A DNA stretch of 64,000 nt from Microstegium vimineum (GCA_022036555.1 CM039126.1:15781263-15845262); one strand, 5' to 3'. Numbered from the stretch's first letter, positions 43,451 through 56,955 are shown. Notes: a model not told the origin generated them from the sequence alone. Numbers and translations are program-made.

Positions 43451-43911
43451 ATCTCCCCCTTTTAGGTGATTGACAATAATACAAGCTCGAGTATAAGATA
43501 AGAGTGACTTTTGATTGGTGAAACATGACTTGACATGATATAGGCATGGGTTAGTGATAAGAAAGACATATACATGCCTAAACCATTCAAGCCATGACAA
43601 GCACAATATAGATAGGAATTTGAGAATAGTACTTGATTTCAAAGGATATGCTATAGCCAAAAGATCAGAGATTAGCGCAGAAGCAATATAGCAACATCCA
43701 AGTGACATGACATATATATATGAGTTCACACACATGTCACACAAACATCCAAGATTCTCAAACATCACACATATCATACAATGCATGAAAGACGGTAAAC
43801 GTGATGCATGATAGAGTATATACACAACAAAAGAAACGAATCCTACTAGCTCCCCCTGAAGCTAGCATACTCGACTCTCCTGTCTCCCCCTTTGGCGTCT
43901 ATCACCAAAGT
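43451..43911 (-). other. Sirevirus 2 3' untranslated region
   Basis: AT-rich noncoding DNA between the extra ORF region and the 3' LTR, with the polypurine tract at 43451-43463. Confidence 0.65.
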
Positions 43912-46712
43912 CTAAGCATCTAGAGGCGGAGATGGAGCAGTCGCGGCATGGTCAAGAACCTTGAACTCGGAGAGGTAAGCCTCGTCGTCCTTTGAGTCCT
44001 CCCCCTGAGTGTCTGGAGCTGGAAGCGGAGTGGTCTGGGGAGTGGAAGCTGATGGGCCTGCTAAGTTAGCCTCTGAAGTAGCTGGAAGTGAAGCTGGGGC
44101 TGGAGTAGTAGAATCCGCGGCCACTAAGTCTGCCGATGCCTCTGGAGCCGCTGAAGCCGGTGGTGCCTCGTGCACTGACTCGACGGGCGTCTCATGAACC
44201 GCTGGCTGCTCTGGGTGAAGTGGAGTGGTAGTGACAGTTGTGGCATCTGTCTGGATAGCCCCTGGCAGAGTAGAAACTGCAGGTGCCTGACTATCCTGAG
44301 CTGCCTCAGACGATGCGACAGAGGAGCGGTGCTGACCTGCTATAGGCGTGACTAACTTTGTCGTCTGAAGCTCCGCAACTACCTCTGCAGCTATGTCCTC
44401 ACTAGTGGGAGATGGCTGGCCTGTGATATCACTGAATGCCGCTGGAAGATCTCTAGCAGTCAACCCAAAAGTAGCGGTAGCTGACATCGGGGTGAACTCG
44501 GTAGTGAGAGGGGAGAACTACTGAGAGGTGCCAAGCTGATCCATCCACAGAGTAACTTGTGTCACCGGTGACTGGAAAGGGGTGGTCAAACCTGCACCCG
44601 GAAGTCCATTGGACTAGAAGGATGGGGTGGGAGTGATAGACTGACCGGCTGATACCTGTCTGCTATCGATGAGCCTCCTGTCTGCTGTGGGGCCACAAAG
44701 GGGCCGACTGCTTGTAACGGGGCCACTGACGGGCCTGCTAACTGGGAGGGCTGCGTCTGACTCATCATATGGATTTGAGGTGCAGCTGGGAACTCAAGTG
44801 GAGGAGCATCGGTCCACCTCATCATATGGGTCATGAAGGCCATGTTCTGCGCCTGTATCTGCTGTGTCTGAAGCTGAAGGCGCTGGGACTCAAGCTGCAT
44901 CGCCATCACCTGTTGTTGCATCTCATCCTGTCTCTGCTGGACCTGAGTAACAGCTGATACTAGAGAGCCCTGCTGCTCAGATATGCAATCAAGAATCTTC
45001 AGAACAAGTGAGTCTGGAGAAGGTGCATAAGCTGCGTCGGAACCACCAGCCTTGGCGTCGTGTGCCCATGGGGGCATAGGGGGTATGGGCTGGTAGTCCG
45101 CGTCAGAGCTGTCAGAGGAGGTGTCAACTGCTGCACCTTCTGCCTCTTGAGTTTCAAGGTCGTGGAGCTCCTGCTGCTCAATGCCCCTGATAGCCTCGTC
45201 CTAGGCATCCACATCATCCATATCTGCCGGTGCAGTTCTGAGTCTGATCTAACATAACACACGACTGCCAAACCGACTGTCAATCGAAGAAAGTATCTTG
45301 TAGTACGGGAAAACTGTCGGTGAGTGCTCATACTCATCAAGAATCCCAGGGTGGGACCTTAGAAGGCGGGTAGCAAGGATAAAACTAATCCAGTGAGCAT
45401 ACGACATCTGTCGCCTAGCTCGTATCCCATCTGACACGACATCCTCTATCTCTGATACGATGAAGTCTTCAATATTGAATGGTGTCTATGCCACGAGAGC
45501 GTGAAGGAACTGTTGGAGGTTCGTCAAGCATTCCTTGTTGCCTGTGCGGGGTAGCAAAGTCCGCCGGAGAACATCGTTCAACCGGTGAACAACTGGTAGA
45601 AGCTCCGCTGGAGTACGACAACTCCCTTCCCCGAAGGGTGGCCTGAAGAGGGGAGCCACGAACTCTGCTGTGGGGGTACGGCCTCCTCGAGCACGGTGCG
45701 GTAACTGAACGCCAACATAGCAAGCATCGTGCAGGCAATAACCTGAAACTGACAAGCGAAGAGCCTCCCTCAGCCCAGTGAGATACAGTTTGTATGGACG
45801 ACCTCAGAACGTGTATTGAAGGTAGTTGCGCGTTGGCTTGATCCACACAGAAGCATAGAACTCTCTCACTCAACGCTCAACGTAGTTTTTGGAATGACCA
45901 AGGAGGTTGGAGAGTCCCGGAAGGTATGTGAGGAAAGGGCGGATCTCTTCTCCGGCTATGTCCACTATGCTCTCCAAGGAGCAAACTCTGTGAGGGCGTA
46001 TCTTAATGCTCGTGAGTTGAGCTGCCTGATAGAAATCCTCCATGAGTAGGCTATTCCAACCCGGTGATGCTCTGGGGTTACACTGATCTGGGCACCATCT
46101 CTCAAGCTCAATGAAATGGAGTTTGCGAACTTGCTTTGCTGTAATATTCCTCAGATCGAGGTGCACTGGAGGCTCAAGAGTAGTAGTATCTGCTGGAGCA
46201 GGAGCAGCTGCCGGTGTGGCCTATGACACACGACCACCACGCTTCGGATCCTCAGTACGGGTGGAATCCTGAGAGACCCGAGAGCAGGTAGAGCGGCGAG
46301 TGGAGGGAGCCACAAGTGGCACTGCAAGAACCTCATCGGCAGGCTCTAACTGTACTACCGGTCCTAGAGAAGCAGCTGACGTTGTCTGAGTAGGAAGATC
46401 CCGTGGAGGGGAGCCGATATGGACTATGCTTCGGCCACCACCTCTCTTTGCGTGGTCCGCTGCATCTACCACTGCCTCAGCTTTCTCGGCCTCGGTTAAC
46501 TTGCGCCTCTTCTTCTTCGGCTTCTCAACAAGCTTGCTCTTCCCCTTGTCCTTAGCAGGACGAGGAGGAGGAGGAGCATCACGACCAGAACCACTGACCG
46601 CTAGAGTATGACCCATCTGATCAAGCAGTAGAATCACTATCAATATGTCAAGAACCACTGCTAGAAACCACTGCCTAACTGACAAGAAACCCACTGTAGG
46701 CAACTGAATCAC
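43912..46712 (-). pseudogene. Sirevirus 2 extra ORF region (envelope-like), broken
   Basis: Minus-strand fragments at 46712-46221, 46166-45870, 45873-45469, 45437-45249, 45340-44999, 45077-44586 and 44487-43912. The order mirrors Sirevirus 1: a basic start (DKGKSKLVEKPKKKRRKL), an LRNITAKQVRKLHFIELERW block, SYAHWISFILATRLL, an acidic stretch, a Gln/Met-rich coiled coil (RQDEMQQQVMAMQLESQRLQ) and a Ser/Ala/Thr-rich tail. No credible membrane anchor is seen. Stops and shifts separate the pieces. Confidence 0.6.
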
Positions 46713-48511
46713 TGATCAACCACAACTGTCAAAGGGGCTTGCCGAGCCACTAGACTGAACCTTTTGAGGCTTTGCCTCAATCCATACTCGCAAGCTTTGC
46801 CCCGAGTTTTAAGTGCCACTGACTGCTGCTAGAAAGATTAGACAGGGATATATAAGCATATATAGTCACTAGAGATAAGATACCGTATGGAAGCAAACAA
46901 CTAGATAAGAATGAGAATGAATACTTCCATGATACCTTAGGTAAGGGAGCACGTCTAATCAAAGCAAACCAATCTCCTCGCTAAACTCCACAAGGATGTT
47001 TCACCAACTGCGGATAACAATCGGCAAATGTATTTAGTGAATTGGAATTGAATTGAGTGGAATTGAATCACATGAATTTGCAAGGAATTGACCTAGGGCA
47101 TAATTCAAACCTAGACTCAACAAAACGCGAATCACAAGTCGAAACCATACCCTAAGTGAAGTGACGAAGTCGTGGATGGCCAAATCGAAGGATTGACGAG
47201 ACGAAACAGCGATGAACCCAACACCTAGGGTTAGGAAAACCCTAAAGAGGGGATGTTTGGTGAAGGGTAGGAAAGAAACCCTAGCAGGGTGGTGTGCTTG
47301 GCAGGGTGGAGTGTGGTGTGGTCGCCGGCGGGTGAGGTCCCGACGGCGAGCTAGTGGAGGCAGCGGCGGTGCTTCTTGAGGCATAGAGGCGCGCGAGGAG
47401 GAGCAGAGCAGTGGAGTAGGTGCGGCTGCTAACGCGATGGAGCGGCGACGCTCCGGTGAAGGTCTCACCGGCAGTGAGAGTGGCGAGGGCGCAGGCGAGG
47501 GCAAGCAGTGGCGATAATGGCGGTGCGGTGTACAGACGGTGTAAAAACGTAACTGCCAGGAACAGAGCACCCTGCGGGGGTTATGCGCGGTGAAAACGAG
47601 CGTTGGACCACTTAGATTGATCCGGAGGTGGGTCCGACAGGGTGGTCCGACGATATTTCTGGTTTTCAAAGAAACCAAGCAGTGAGCACCCGAGCTCTGG
47701 ACACCTAGTCCGGAGGTGAGCGTCAGACTATGCCAGGTAGTCCGGAGGTGCTTGACTTGCACTGTGCAGCGCTGACCAGCCAACCAGACACTTGGCCAAT
47801 GGTTCGGAGGTGAGAAAGTGCGGTAGTCCGATGGTCTTTCCTTGAGTTTGTCAAAAGAGTACAGTGAGGACCTAGGCTCCGAACACTGGTCCGGAGGTGG
47901 GCGTCGGACTAATACAGGTGGTCCGACGGCTGACTGGTGTGAGAGTTTTGGCAACAATAAGGGCCTGAGCTCCGGACTTTGGTCCGAAGGTATGCGCTGG
48001 ACTATTGAAAGTTGCTCGGAGGGTAATCCAGAGCTTGTTTTGCTTTGAAATTTTCCTGTTTTTCTCTCTAATCTTTCTTCTAGCCAAGTACCAACACAAA
48101 AGAAGCAGAGAGAAATACTTGTTGGCCTTGGCATAAGAACCATCTCTCAAACCCTCAAATTTTGCAAATAGTTTGCCATAGGCTAGACTTAGTTTCATAT
48201 GAAGATAGTTCAAAAGAAGAGCAAGGATCATCATAGGGCCACAAGAAGGGTATTAGTAACAACTAGAGCTTGGAATGCTCCCCCTAAGTAGACGAACCCA
48301 GCGGATGATCAAACTTAACCAAAAAGAAAGCAAGAAGCAACACTCATGCAAATGCAATGCAATATGGAATTTGAATCTAGGTTGCTTGCAAGTTTAAAAC
48401 GCGGTTAAGCTTTGTCACGCACTTTGAGGACGGTTATCTCAACCGCGTTAGCTAAGCCTATGTGCATTACTAAAGATTAAACATGTTATTTTACATATGA
48501 ATGCATGGAGG
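46713..48511 (-). other. Sirevirus 2 spacer between RNase H and the extra ORF
   Basis: Contains a 369-codon minus-strand ORF (48143-47034) without recognisable domains, rich in Pro, Arg and Ser, and a TCCGGA/GTCGGAC-rich patch (47605-48030) like the one in this element's LTRs. It probably includes the leader of the downstream ORF; introns have been proposed here in related elements. I do not call it a gene. Confidence 0.4.
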
Positions 48512-50626
48512 TCACACAAAGTCATTTTTAGTGAAGTTTGAGTGATCAAGCACATTTAACTTGCTTCTCAACCTACAAAAGGTTGTTTCATCGAGTGGTT
48601 TAGTGAAGATATCCGCCAATTGATCTTCACTCTTAACTCCAACTAGTGATATGTCTTTCCTAGCCACATGATCTCTAAGCAAGTGATGGCGAATATCTAT
48701 GTGCTTGGTGCGAGAGTGTTGAACCGCGTTGTTAGCAAGCTTTACGACACTTTCATTATCATACAAGAGTGGAACATCTTTTAAAACCACGCCGTAATCA
48801 AGAAGTATTTGGGTCATGTATAATATTTGTGCACAACTTGCTCCCATGGCTATGTATTCCGCCTCGGTGGTAGACAATGCCACACTGTTTTGCTTCTTTG
48901 AGGACCAAGAAACAAGAGATCTTCCTAGCAAGTGGCACCCGCCGGAGGTACTCTTCCTATCAACCTTACACCCGGCATAATCCAAATTGGAATAGCGAAC
49001 TAGTTGGAAGGGTGCTCCTTTGGGATACCAAAGACCAATGCTAGGGGTGTGACTTATGTACCTAAGGATTCTTTTAACCACACATAGATGTGACTCCTTA
49101 GGGCTTGCTTGAAACCTAGCACACATACACACACTAAACATGATATCCAGCCTAGATGCGGTGAGGTAAAGTAAACTACCAATCATTGAATGATAGAGAG
49201 TTTGATCAATTGGTTTACCTCCCTCATCAAGGTTGAGATGTCCATTAGTAGGCATGGGGGTCTTGATTGGCTTGCAATCCTCCATCTTGAACTTCTTTAG
49301 TAGATCATGAGTGTACTTCTCTTGAGATATGAAGGTCCCTTCCCTCATTTGCTTCACTTGTAAGCCAAGGAAGAAGGTTAGCTCGCCAATCATTGACATC
49401 TCGAATTCCTTGGACATCAAGTCACCAAACTCCTTGCAATAATCTTGGTTTGTTGACCCAAATATAATGTCATCGACATATACTTGGCAAACAAAGATCT
49501 CTCCATTAAGCTTCTTGGTGAATAGTGTGGTATCCACTATCCCGATCTTGAAGCCCTTCTTGAGTAGGAAGTCCCTTAGCCTCTCATACTAAGCCCTTGG
49601 AGCTTGCTTCAATCTGTAGAGTGCCTTGGACAACCTATACACATGATTAGGCAAGTTTGGGTCTTCAAACCCAGGAGGTTGTGAGACATAAACAAGTTCA
49701 TTGATGAAACCATTTAAGAAAGCGCTCTTCACATCCATTTGAAAGAGTTTCATTTTGTGATGTGAAGCATACGCCAAAAGGATACGAATGGCTTCTAGTC
49801 TTGCAACCGGGGCAAAGGTCTCACCAAAATCCAAGCCTTCAACTTGTGAGAACCCCTTTGCCACCAATCTTTCCTTGTTCCTCACAACCACGCCTTGATC
49901 ATCTTGCTTGTTCCTAAACACCCACTTGGTGCCAATGATCCTTGCATCCTTTGGCCTCTCTTCGAGTGTACACACTTGGTTCCGGCTGAAGTTGTTGAGT
50001 TCTTCATGCATGACATTCACGCAATCCGGATCCGCAAGTGCTTCCTCAACAGTAGTAGGCTCAACAAAGGAAACAAAAGAGTGATTCTCAACATAAGAAA
50101 CAAGTCTGGATCGAGTTGTTACCCCCCTTGATGGACTCCCTATGATGAGTTCTTGTGGACGAGCTTGAAGTATATGTGTAGATCTTCTATTTGTCTCTTG
50201 AGGAGGGGGATGTGGTGCTTCAACATTGTGAGTTTCCGCCTCAGCTTTATCTTGAGGGATGAAGGTATATTCTTGAGCTTCCCTCTCTTTTTCTTCATCA
50301 ACTTGAGGCGTGCGAGGTGGAGAAGGCTCTTGATTTGCATTAGCTTCACCTTCTTCACCCTCTTGTGGGTTGATAGCACCAACAGGCATATTCTTCATAG
50401 CCTCCCTCAAAGGTTCATCACCTAAATCATCAAGATTCTCAAGCGCTCCTTAAGAGCCATTAGTTTCATCAAACTCCAAGTCATATGTTTCTTCAAGTAA
50501 GCCGGTGGCTTTGTTAAATACACGGTATGTCTTGGATTTAAGAGAATAACCAACAAGGAAACAAATGTCACAATGCCTTTGAAACTTCCCCAAGTGTTGG
50601 TGCTTCTTGTAGATGTAGACTTTGCA
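48512..50626 (-). pseudogene. pol: Sirevirus 2 integrase tail, reverse transcriptase and RNase H
   Basis: The frame 50410-48512 is continuous except for a TAG at 49589-49591, where PRAWYERL would normally carry Trp. It contains a Pro/Glu-rich linker, the Copia RT start (FVEPTTVEEALADPD, WVFRNKQDD), KLFQMDVKSAFLNG, VYRLSKALYRLKQAPRA, the RT active site YVDDIIFGS, SMIGSLLYLTASRLD, and RNase H (VDRKSTSGGCHLLG, ALSTTEAEYIAM, HIDIRHHLLRD, LADIFTKPLD). In the first RNase H block SDAD is changed to SNLD. The integrase C-terminal part lies at 50626-50411 in other frames. Confidence 0.9.
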
Positions 50627-51754
50627 TCAAGACACCGAGAAGAATGAGATATCCAGTTTCTTCCCATTCACAAGCTCGTAGGGGGTCTTCTTGAGAAGCC
50701 TTTGGACAAATAGCCGGCTGGCCGCATAGCATGCGGTGTTGATTGCTTCGGCCCAAAACTTCTCTGGGGTATTGTACTTATCAAGAATAGATCTAGCAAG
50801 AGTGATTAGTGTCCGGTTCTTTCTCTCTACAACACCATTTTGTTGAGGGGTATAGGTGGCGGACACCTCATGCTTGATTCCCACTTCATCACAATACTCT
50901 TCAATCTTTGTGTTCACAAACTCGGTGCCATTGTCACTTCTAATTTTCATGATCTTCACATCAAATTTATTTTGAGCTCTTGTGGCAAACTTCTTGAATA
51001 TTCCTTGTGTTTCTCCCTTGTCTTGAAGAAAGAACACCCAAGTGTACCGAGAGTAGTCATCCACTATCACTAAGCAAAAGAGATTTCCTCCAAGACTAGC
51101 ATAAGTGGTAGGTCCAAATAGATCCATGTGTAGCAACTCTAGTACTCTTAAGGTTGACATGAAAGCTTTGGTTGGGTGAGTGTTTGTCACTTGCTTGCCG
51201 GCTTGACAAGCACTACACAATTTGTCCTTCTCAAACACTACATCCTTGATTCCTATAACCATCTCCTTCTTGACAAGCTTCTTCAAAGTTGACATGCCCA
51301 CATGAGCTAATCTTCTATGCCATAGCCAACCCAATGAATTCTTGGAGAATAGACATGTTTGCAAGCTAGCCTCATTGGAAGTGAAGTCCACTAGATACAA
51401 GTTGTTGTGCCGGAAGCCCTTGAATATCAGTGAAGAATCATCCACCTTGGTCACAACAACCTAACTTGGAGTGAATATACATTGGAAACCAAGATCGCAA
51501 AGTTGACCAACTGATAGCAAGTTGAAGCTCAAAGATTGCACTAGCAAGACATTGGAAATTGATTGATCTTGGGAGATAGCCACTTTGCCTAAGCCTTGAA
51601 CTTTTCCCTTTGAATTATCCCCAAATGTGATCTTGTCTTGATTTGCACAATCCTCATCAAGTGTAGTGAACATCCGAGGGTCATCGGTCATATGTTGAGT
51701 ACAACCACTATCAATCACCCAATGACTTCCACCGGTCTTGTAGTTCACGTACAC
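50627..51754 (-). pseudogene. pol: Sirevirus 2 protease and integrase
   Basis: One reading frame with a single TAG at 51461-51463. It shows the protease site WVIDSGCTQHM, LSFNLLSVGQLCDLGFQC, WHRRLAHVGMSTLKKLVKKE, CSACQAGKQ and the integrase catalytic blocks (HMDLFGPT, IRSDNGTEF, TPQQNGVVERKNRT). It is better preserved than the matching part of Sirevirus 1. It leaves frame at its 3' end (ISFFSVS). Confidence 0.9.
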
Positions 51755-54122
51755 ACAAGCAACTTGGAGTTAAGCTTGTTGTTTGGGAACCCCCTTAGTG
51801 CGGGCCCCATTGCCTTGTCAACCAACTCCTTAGCAACCCAAAGTACTCTAGGCTTGTTCTTCATTGGTGGACCAAGAAACACTACTAGTGGTCTACCCTT
51901 GGAATCCTTATTGATGACAAAGTGAGCATCATGAGCAAACGGCCTAGTGTGCTTGGGCAAGGTATTGGGAAGTGGAGTCTTGCAATCATAAGCAAAGTGA
52001 CCAACTTGACCACACTCAAAGCATCTTATTGGCTTTGGCTTTGGCTTCTCTTGATTGTAGCCATTCTACTTGTTCTTAGTTTTTGGCTTCAATCTTGACC
52101 TTGGCCTTCATCACTTGGTTCTCCTTGAACCCAATACCCATCTTGTCATTTTTCATGGCGGTGTTCATCAAGAGCTCACTTTGAAGGTTATGGCCCTTGG
52201 TGAATTTTTCCATCCCACTAGCAAGCTTGATCTTGTCGTTCTTGAGCTTGGCAATTTCTTCTCTAAGAGAGTTGATCAAGGTGATAGCATCCTTGTCTTC
52301 TTCTTGAGCTTGCTTGATGACAACGGGCTTGTTAGACTTGAGGTTGATTCGCTCTTCCTTGAGCTTTGAATTCTCTTCCCTCATCTTCACATAGTCATCA
52401 TACTTGTCGGCTTCAACAACCCTCTTGCTCTTGCACTTAGCACTTTACTCAAGAGCCACATCATCAATCAAGATATCACAAGGTGCTAGCACACTTAGCA
52501 TACGGGTTCGTAGCAACATGTGTAGCAAGATCTTGAGTAAGCAATTCATTTGCTACCACTAGTGTGCCATGTTCATTTTTCACTTGGTTGTAGTCATCTT
52601 TTAGCAAGTTATACCTTGTGTGGAGCTCTTGTGATGACCTCTCAAGCTTATCATGTTTCTCATTTGCTTGCTTGAGTGAGGCTTTGATCTCCCTAGTGCT
52701 AGATGTGAGAGTGTTAGTCTCAAGCTTCAAATCATCATTAGCACTAGACAAGGCATCAAGCTTAGCATGCAAGTTTTCTTGTACCTCAAGAAGTTTGACA
52801 TTTTTAGCTTTGTACTTCCTTATGATGTTGGCATATTTGTTGCAAATTTTTATTAGTTCATCATAGGAAGGTGCTTCATATTCATCATCACTGCCGCATG
52901 AGCTATCACTATCATCCTCATCCTCCTTTTGTACCTTCTTGTCACATTTAGCTATGAGGAATAGGTGTGTAGAGGATGAGCCCGACGATGAAGGAGGAGG
53001 TGGTGGTGGAATAGAAGAACCAATGACCAAGGCGGCCACCTTCTCTTCTTTACTCTCATCACCGGAGGAGTCACTTGAGTCTTCAATGTCGGTGAGTCAA
53101 TCACCAACAATGTAAGCTTTGCCATCCTTATTCATCTTGTGGAAGTTGAAGTTCTTGTTCTTCTTGAATGGCTTGTCTTGCTTCTTGTCATCTTCATCAC
53201 TTGAGTCATCTTGTGCACCCTTCTTGTTCTTGTATTTCTTGAACTTGTTCTTCTTGAACTTGTCTTTCTTCTCTTCGGTACATTGATGAGCTAGATGACC
53301 AAGAATGCCACAAATGAAGCACTTCATTTGAGAGATTGGCTTCCGTGAAGAGCTTGTAAAGAATTTCTTCTTCTTTGAGTCAAACTTGACCCCATTCTTG
53401 TTTAGCCTCTTCAACATCTTGGTGGTCTTCTTCACCATGAGAGCGATGTTGTCTTCATCATCTTCACTTGAGTCCTCAACCACTAATTGGATCTTGCACT
53501 TCTCCTTGGTGGAAGCCTTGAGGGACAAATCCTTCTCTTTCTCTTTCTTCTTGGTGGAGTAAGATGAGCCATCATTGATCTTCATATACATCTCATGGGC
53601 ATTGATCTTCCCCAACACTTGTGTCAGTGTAGAGAGAGAGATCCCCTTGGTGAAGCACGGTTACTATGTGCCCATATTTTTCAATGGGGAGCACACATAG
53701 TATCTTCCTCACCACATCTGGCGGAGACATTTGGGTGAGCCTAAGACCATTCAATTCCTCTACAAGAATGTTAAGACGTGAGTACATCTCATTTGCATTT
53801 TAATAAGCAAGCATGGTAAAGGAATTCAACTTAGCCATGACCAAATGGTAGCGTTCCTCACGCTCACATTTGGTCCCCTCGTGAAGTGCACAAACGTTTG
53901 TCCAAACATCATGCGCGGTTTTGCAATTTCGCACACGGAAAGAATGTTCTTTGCCTTAGAATTGTTCTTCTCAAAGAAGGGATCCTCAGCGAACACGGTT
54001 CCACCAATGGTGGCGGCTTTGTGAACGCCGACATCCACGGCCTCAAGGTAGGCCTCCATCCGCACTTTCCAATAAGGAAAGTCATCCCCGAACATGGGTG
54101 GCGGTCCATCCCCATGGGACAT
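51745..54122 (-). pseudogene. gag: Sirevirus 2 gag, broken
   Basis: Starts MSHGDGPPPMFGDDFPYWK. Pieces at 54122-53826, 53787-53593, 53618-53097, 53039-52476, 52390-52076 and 51960-51745 hold the capsid block (LNILVEELNGLRLTQMSPPD), a CCHC knuckle (CFICGILGHLAHQC), Asp/Ser-rich acidic stretches and coiled coils. A deletion after the start region fuses KNIL to an unrelated frame, removing part of the capsid domain present in Sirevirus 1. Confidence 0.87.
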
Positions 54123-54160
54123 CTTGCTCTAGGTGGTGAAGCCTAATTTAGAGCAACAAG

Positions 54161-54172
54161 GCTCTGATGCCA
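54161..54172 (-). other. Primer-binding site of Sirevirus 2
   Basis: TGGCATCAGAGC on the minus strand, two bases inside the 5' LTR, differs at one base from the initiator-Met tRNA complement. Confidence 0.8.
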
Positions 54173-56828
54173 ATTGAAAGGATCAAGATGCCCAAGAGGG
54201 GGGGGGTGAATTGGGTTTGTTTTAAATTTCTAAAGCAAATATGAAAACCTATCGAATGCCAATCACCCCCTAGTGCCTACCGGAAGTGTGTCCTAGCTAT
54301 AAAGCGGTAGCAGGCCATGGAATTGAAAGACAACCTACGCAATTCTAGTGGAAACAAAACAACAAAGACAGAATGTTAATGCGGAAATGTAAAGAGCTAA
54401 GGAAAGAGATTCTTGACGCAGCAATGTTTTCCCGAGGTATCGAGGATTCGACACTCCCCCTAGTCCTCGTTGGAGCACCTCGCAAGGTATAGCTCCCCCT
54501 CAATCCCGAGCAAGGGATGAGTGCTCTCTACGGGCTGATTCTTCGCCACTCCGGCTCGGTGAACCACCCACAACCGATCACACGAAGTTGGAGAAGGGCC
54601 GCCAATAAGCTTCCGGAGATCACCTTCCTCCGATTACCACCAAACCGTCTAGGTGCTGTTGAACACCAATAGTAACAAGCACAAGACCTTCACTTGACCC
54701 ACTCAAGGCTAGGAAGGTGGATGGATGCACACTTGTCACTCCTAATCACTCTAGGGAGGAAGAACAAGCTTAGGATCTCAAATATCTTCCTCACTAGGCA
54801 CTTGGCTCTCTAAGAACTCTCTCAAGGTTCCTTCAGCTGAAACAATGGCCAAGAGAGCTAATTGGGACGAGATGAGCAACTATAAATAGCCCCCACCTTT
54901 CCAACTAGCCATTTTCTGTTTTTTCCACTTTTGTCGCACCCAGTTTTAAGGACAAAACCAAATATACACCATATGTGAGCCCAGGAAGTCAAATCTCACA
55001 TATAGCCACAAATTAAGGTAGTATCAAAAGGCAATACTTAAATATATAACATATAAGGTAAAAGGATAACCTTTCGATAGCAAACAGTGGAAAAACAACT
55101 CTGATCTTCGGGCGAAGGCTCCAACTTCATAGGGACAACTGACTGGTTGATCGCAAGCCTAACTCCTTTAGAATCTTGCAATCTGGTACCCATCCGGGAT
55201 TTTTATCCAAGTATTGAAAATAAAGCAACTGTAAGTACATGTCGTACTCAGCAATATAACACAGGGTTATGAAGCTCAAAAGGCCGACGCTAGCTTACTG
55301 CGGTTGCTTTTAACATGGTTAAGTTTTAACCACAATTAGCTTTAGTTATGCTTAACCCAGTTGGTATCCACATGATCATTAATGAAACCACCTTTTATCT
55401 CATAACTCCAAACTTACCATCATAAGTAGTTATAACAACATGAGTATCTAACACTGTGAGTTTTCTGAGCCGCCCGTGACCGTGAGCACGACTATCATGA
55501 TAGTTTTACACTCTGCAGAGGTTACGCACTTTACCCACAAGCCGTGTTGCCCATATGCCCGGGATAGCTAGTCCCAAAACACTGCCAAGGTGAGCGGGCA
55601 GGGTACACTACGAAGTCTTTCAAAAGTTCTTTCTAGCATGTAGCGGACCCTACGGACCCAATGCAAAGGGGTATATGGGACCTCCCGATGGTACCACCCA
55701 CAACGGTCCCCACACAGGCTATACCCCATAACCAGCTCGGCAAAGGTGCCTTTCACGAACCACAAGCATGCTAGTCCAAACTTTATACTTAACTAACGCT
55801 AGAGCCATTATAGCACTCATGGTTGCATTTAAGTCCCAACTTTTGTCCTACAGTGTGGTCCTATTCCATGTTGCTATAAAAGCCAGTTTTAGATCATCAT
55901 TGTATCTATCATTAATCAAGATTCAATTCATAATTCATTAAGTAAAGCATAGCGAAACTACCCATATGCATAGTAACCCATTGGTGACAAGGTAAAAGAG
56001 GATAACAAAGCTATGATATAGATCTAATAGGAATTAAATTAGACACATTCAAAATGACTAGATAAATTAGGGTGAATAGGTAACAAGGATGGTCCCATGT
56101 TATACTTGCCTTAAACGCTTAGATCCTTTCTTTAACTGATTCTCAATCTCCAGACAACTTCTTCTTGATCTTCACGTAATTCTCACCGACTGGACATGAT
56201 TATAAAGCACCACACAAGCATCCAAACAGACATGCATAGCATACAACATACCTATATTAGAACAATAAACCAATCAATGAAAATATTTTTGAAAACAAAC
56301 CTGCGTATTGCTACGGACACACAGAAGCGATAAACACACTAATCGGAGCTACGGTGAACGAGAAACGACTACTGAAAGATTAACTTTATATGAGAAAAGG
56401 AAATCTACAACCTTCATTTATTTTATCTATATAAAATTATGAATAGGATGTTTTAGAGAAATACCCAATATGAATTAAGTCAAATTATATTTGAATTAGA
56501 GAAATAAAATAAAACTATTCATATTCTATTTATAAATAGATTTCATTTTTGTCAATCCAACTTTTACTTATAAATAAAATTTGACATGTGACAACAAATA
56601 AGTCATAATTAACATGCATGTTTATACTAAGAAAAATTACATTTAAAAGCATATCAATACTTAGTCATTAATCATATTAATATTGTATATAACTTGCTGA
56701 GACATAAAATATCTAAGTAGAAAACGTATATTGATTTTAATTATCAATTTAATATTTAACAATATATATTGAAAAGCATATGATATAACGAACACTAACA
56801 CTATCTTATAGATTATATCACTGAAAAA

Positions 56829-56955
56829 ATAGCGCGATATAGCGCCGAAATAGCGCGCTAATAGCGTCCAGAAGGGATCTACCGCAACGCCATTAGCGCG
56901 ATATAGCGTGCTATAGCGCCAAATAGCGTGCTAATAGTGCCGCTATAGCGTTTTG
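56829..56955. repeat. Cluster of ATAGCGCGATATAGCGC motifs
   Basis: AATAGCGCG, ATATAGCGC, AATAGCGTGCTAATAG and related short palindromic words recur about ten times in 127 bp, within AT-rich LTR sequence. Confidence 0.75.

Noticed and set aside
44009..44197. Plus-strand Gly/Ala/Ser-rich ORF
   Set aside because: Antisense of the Ser/Ala/Thr-rich tail of the Sirevirus extra ORF.
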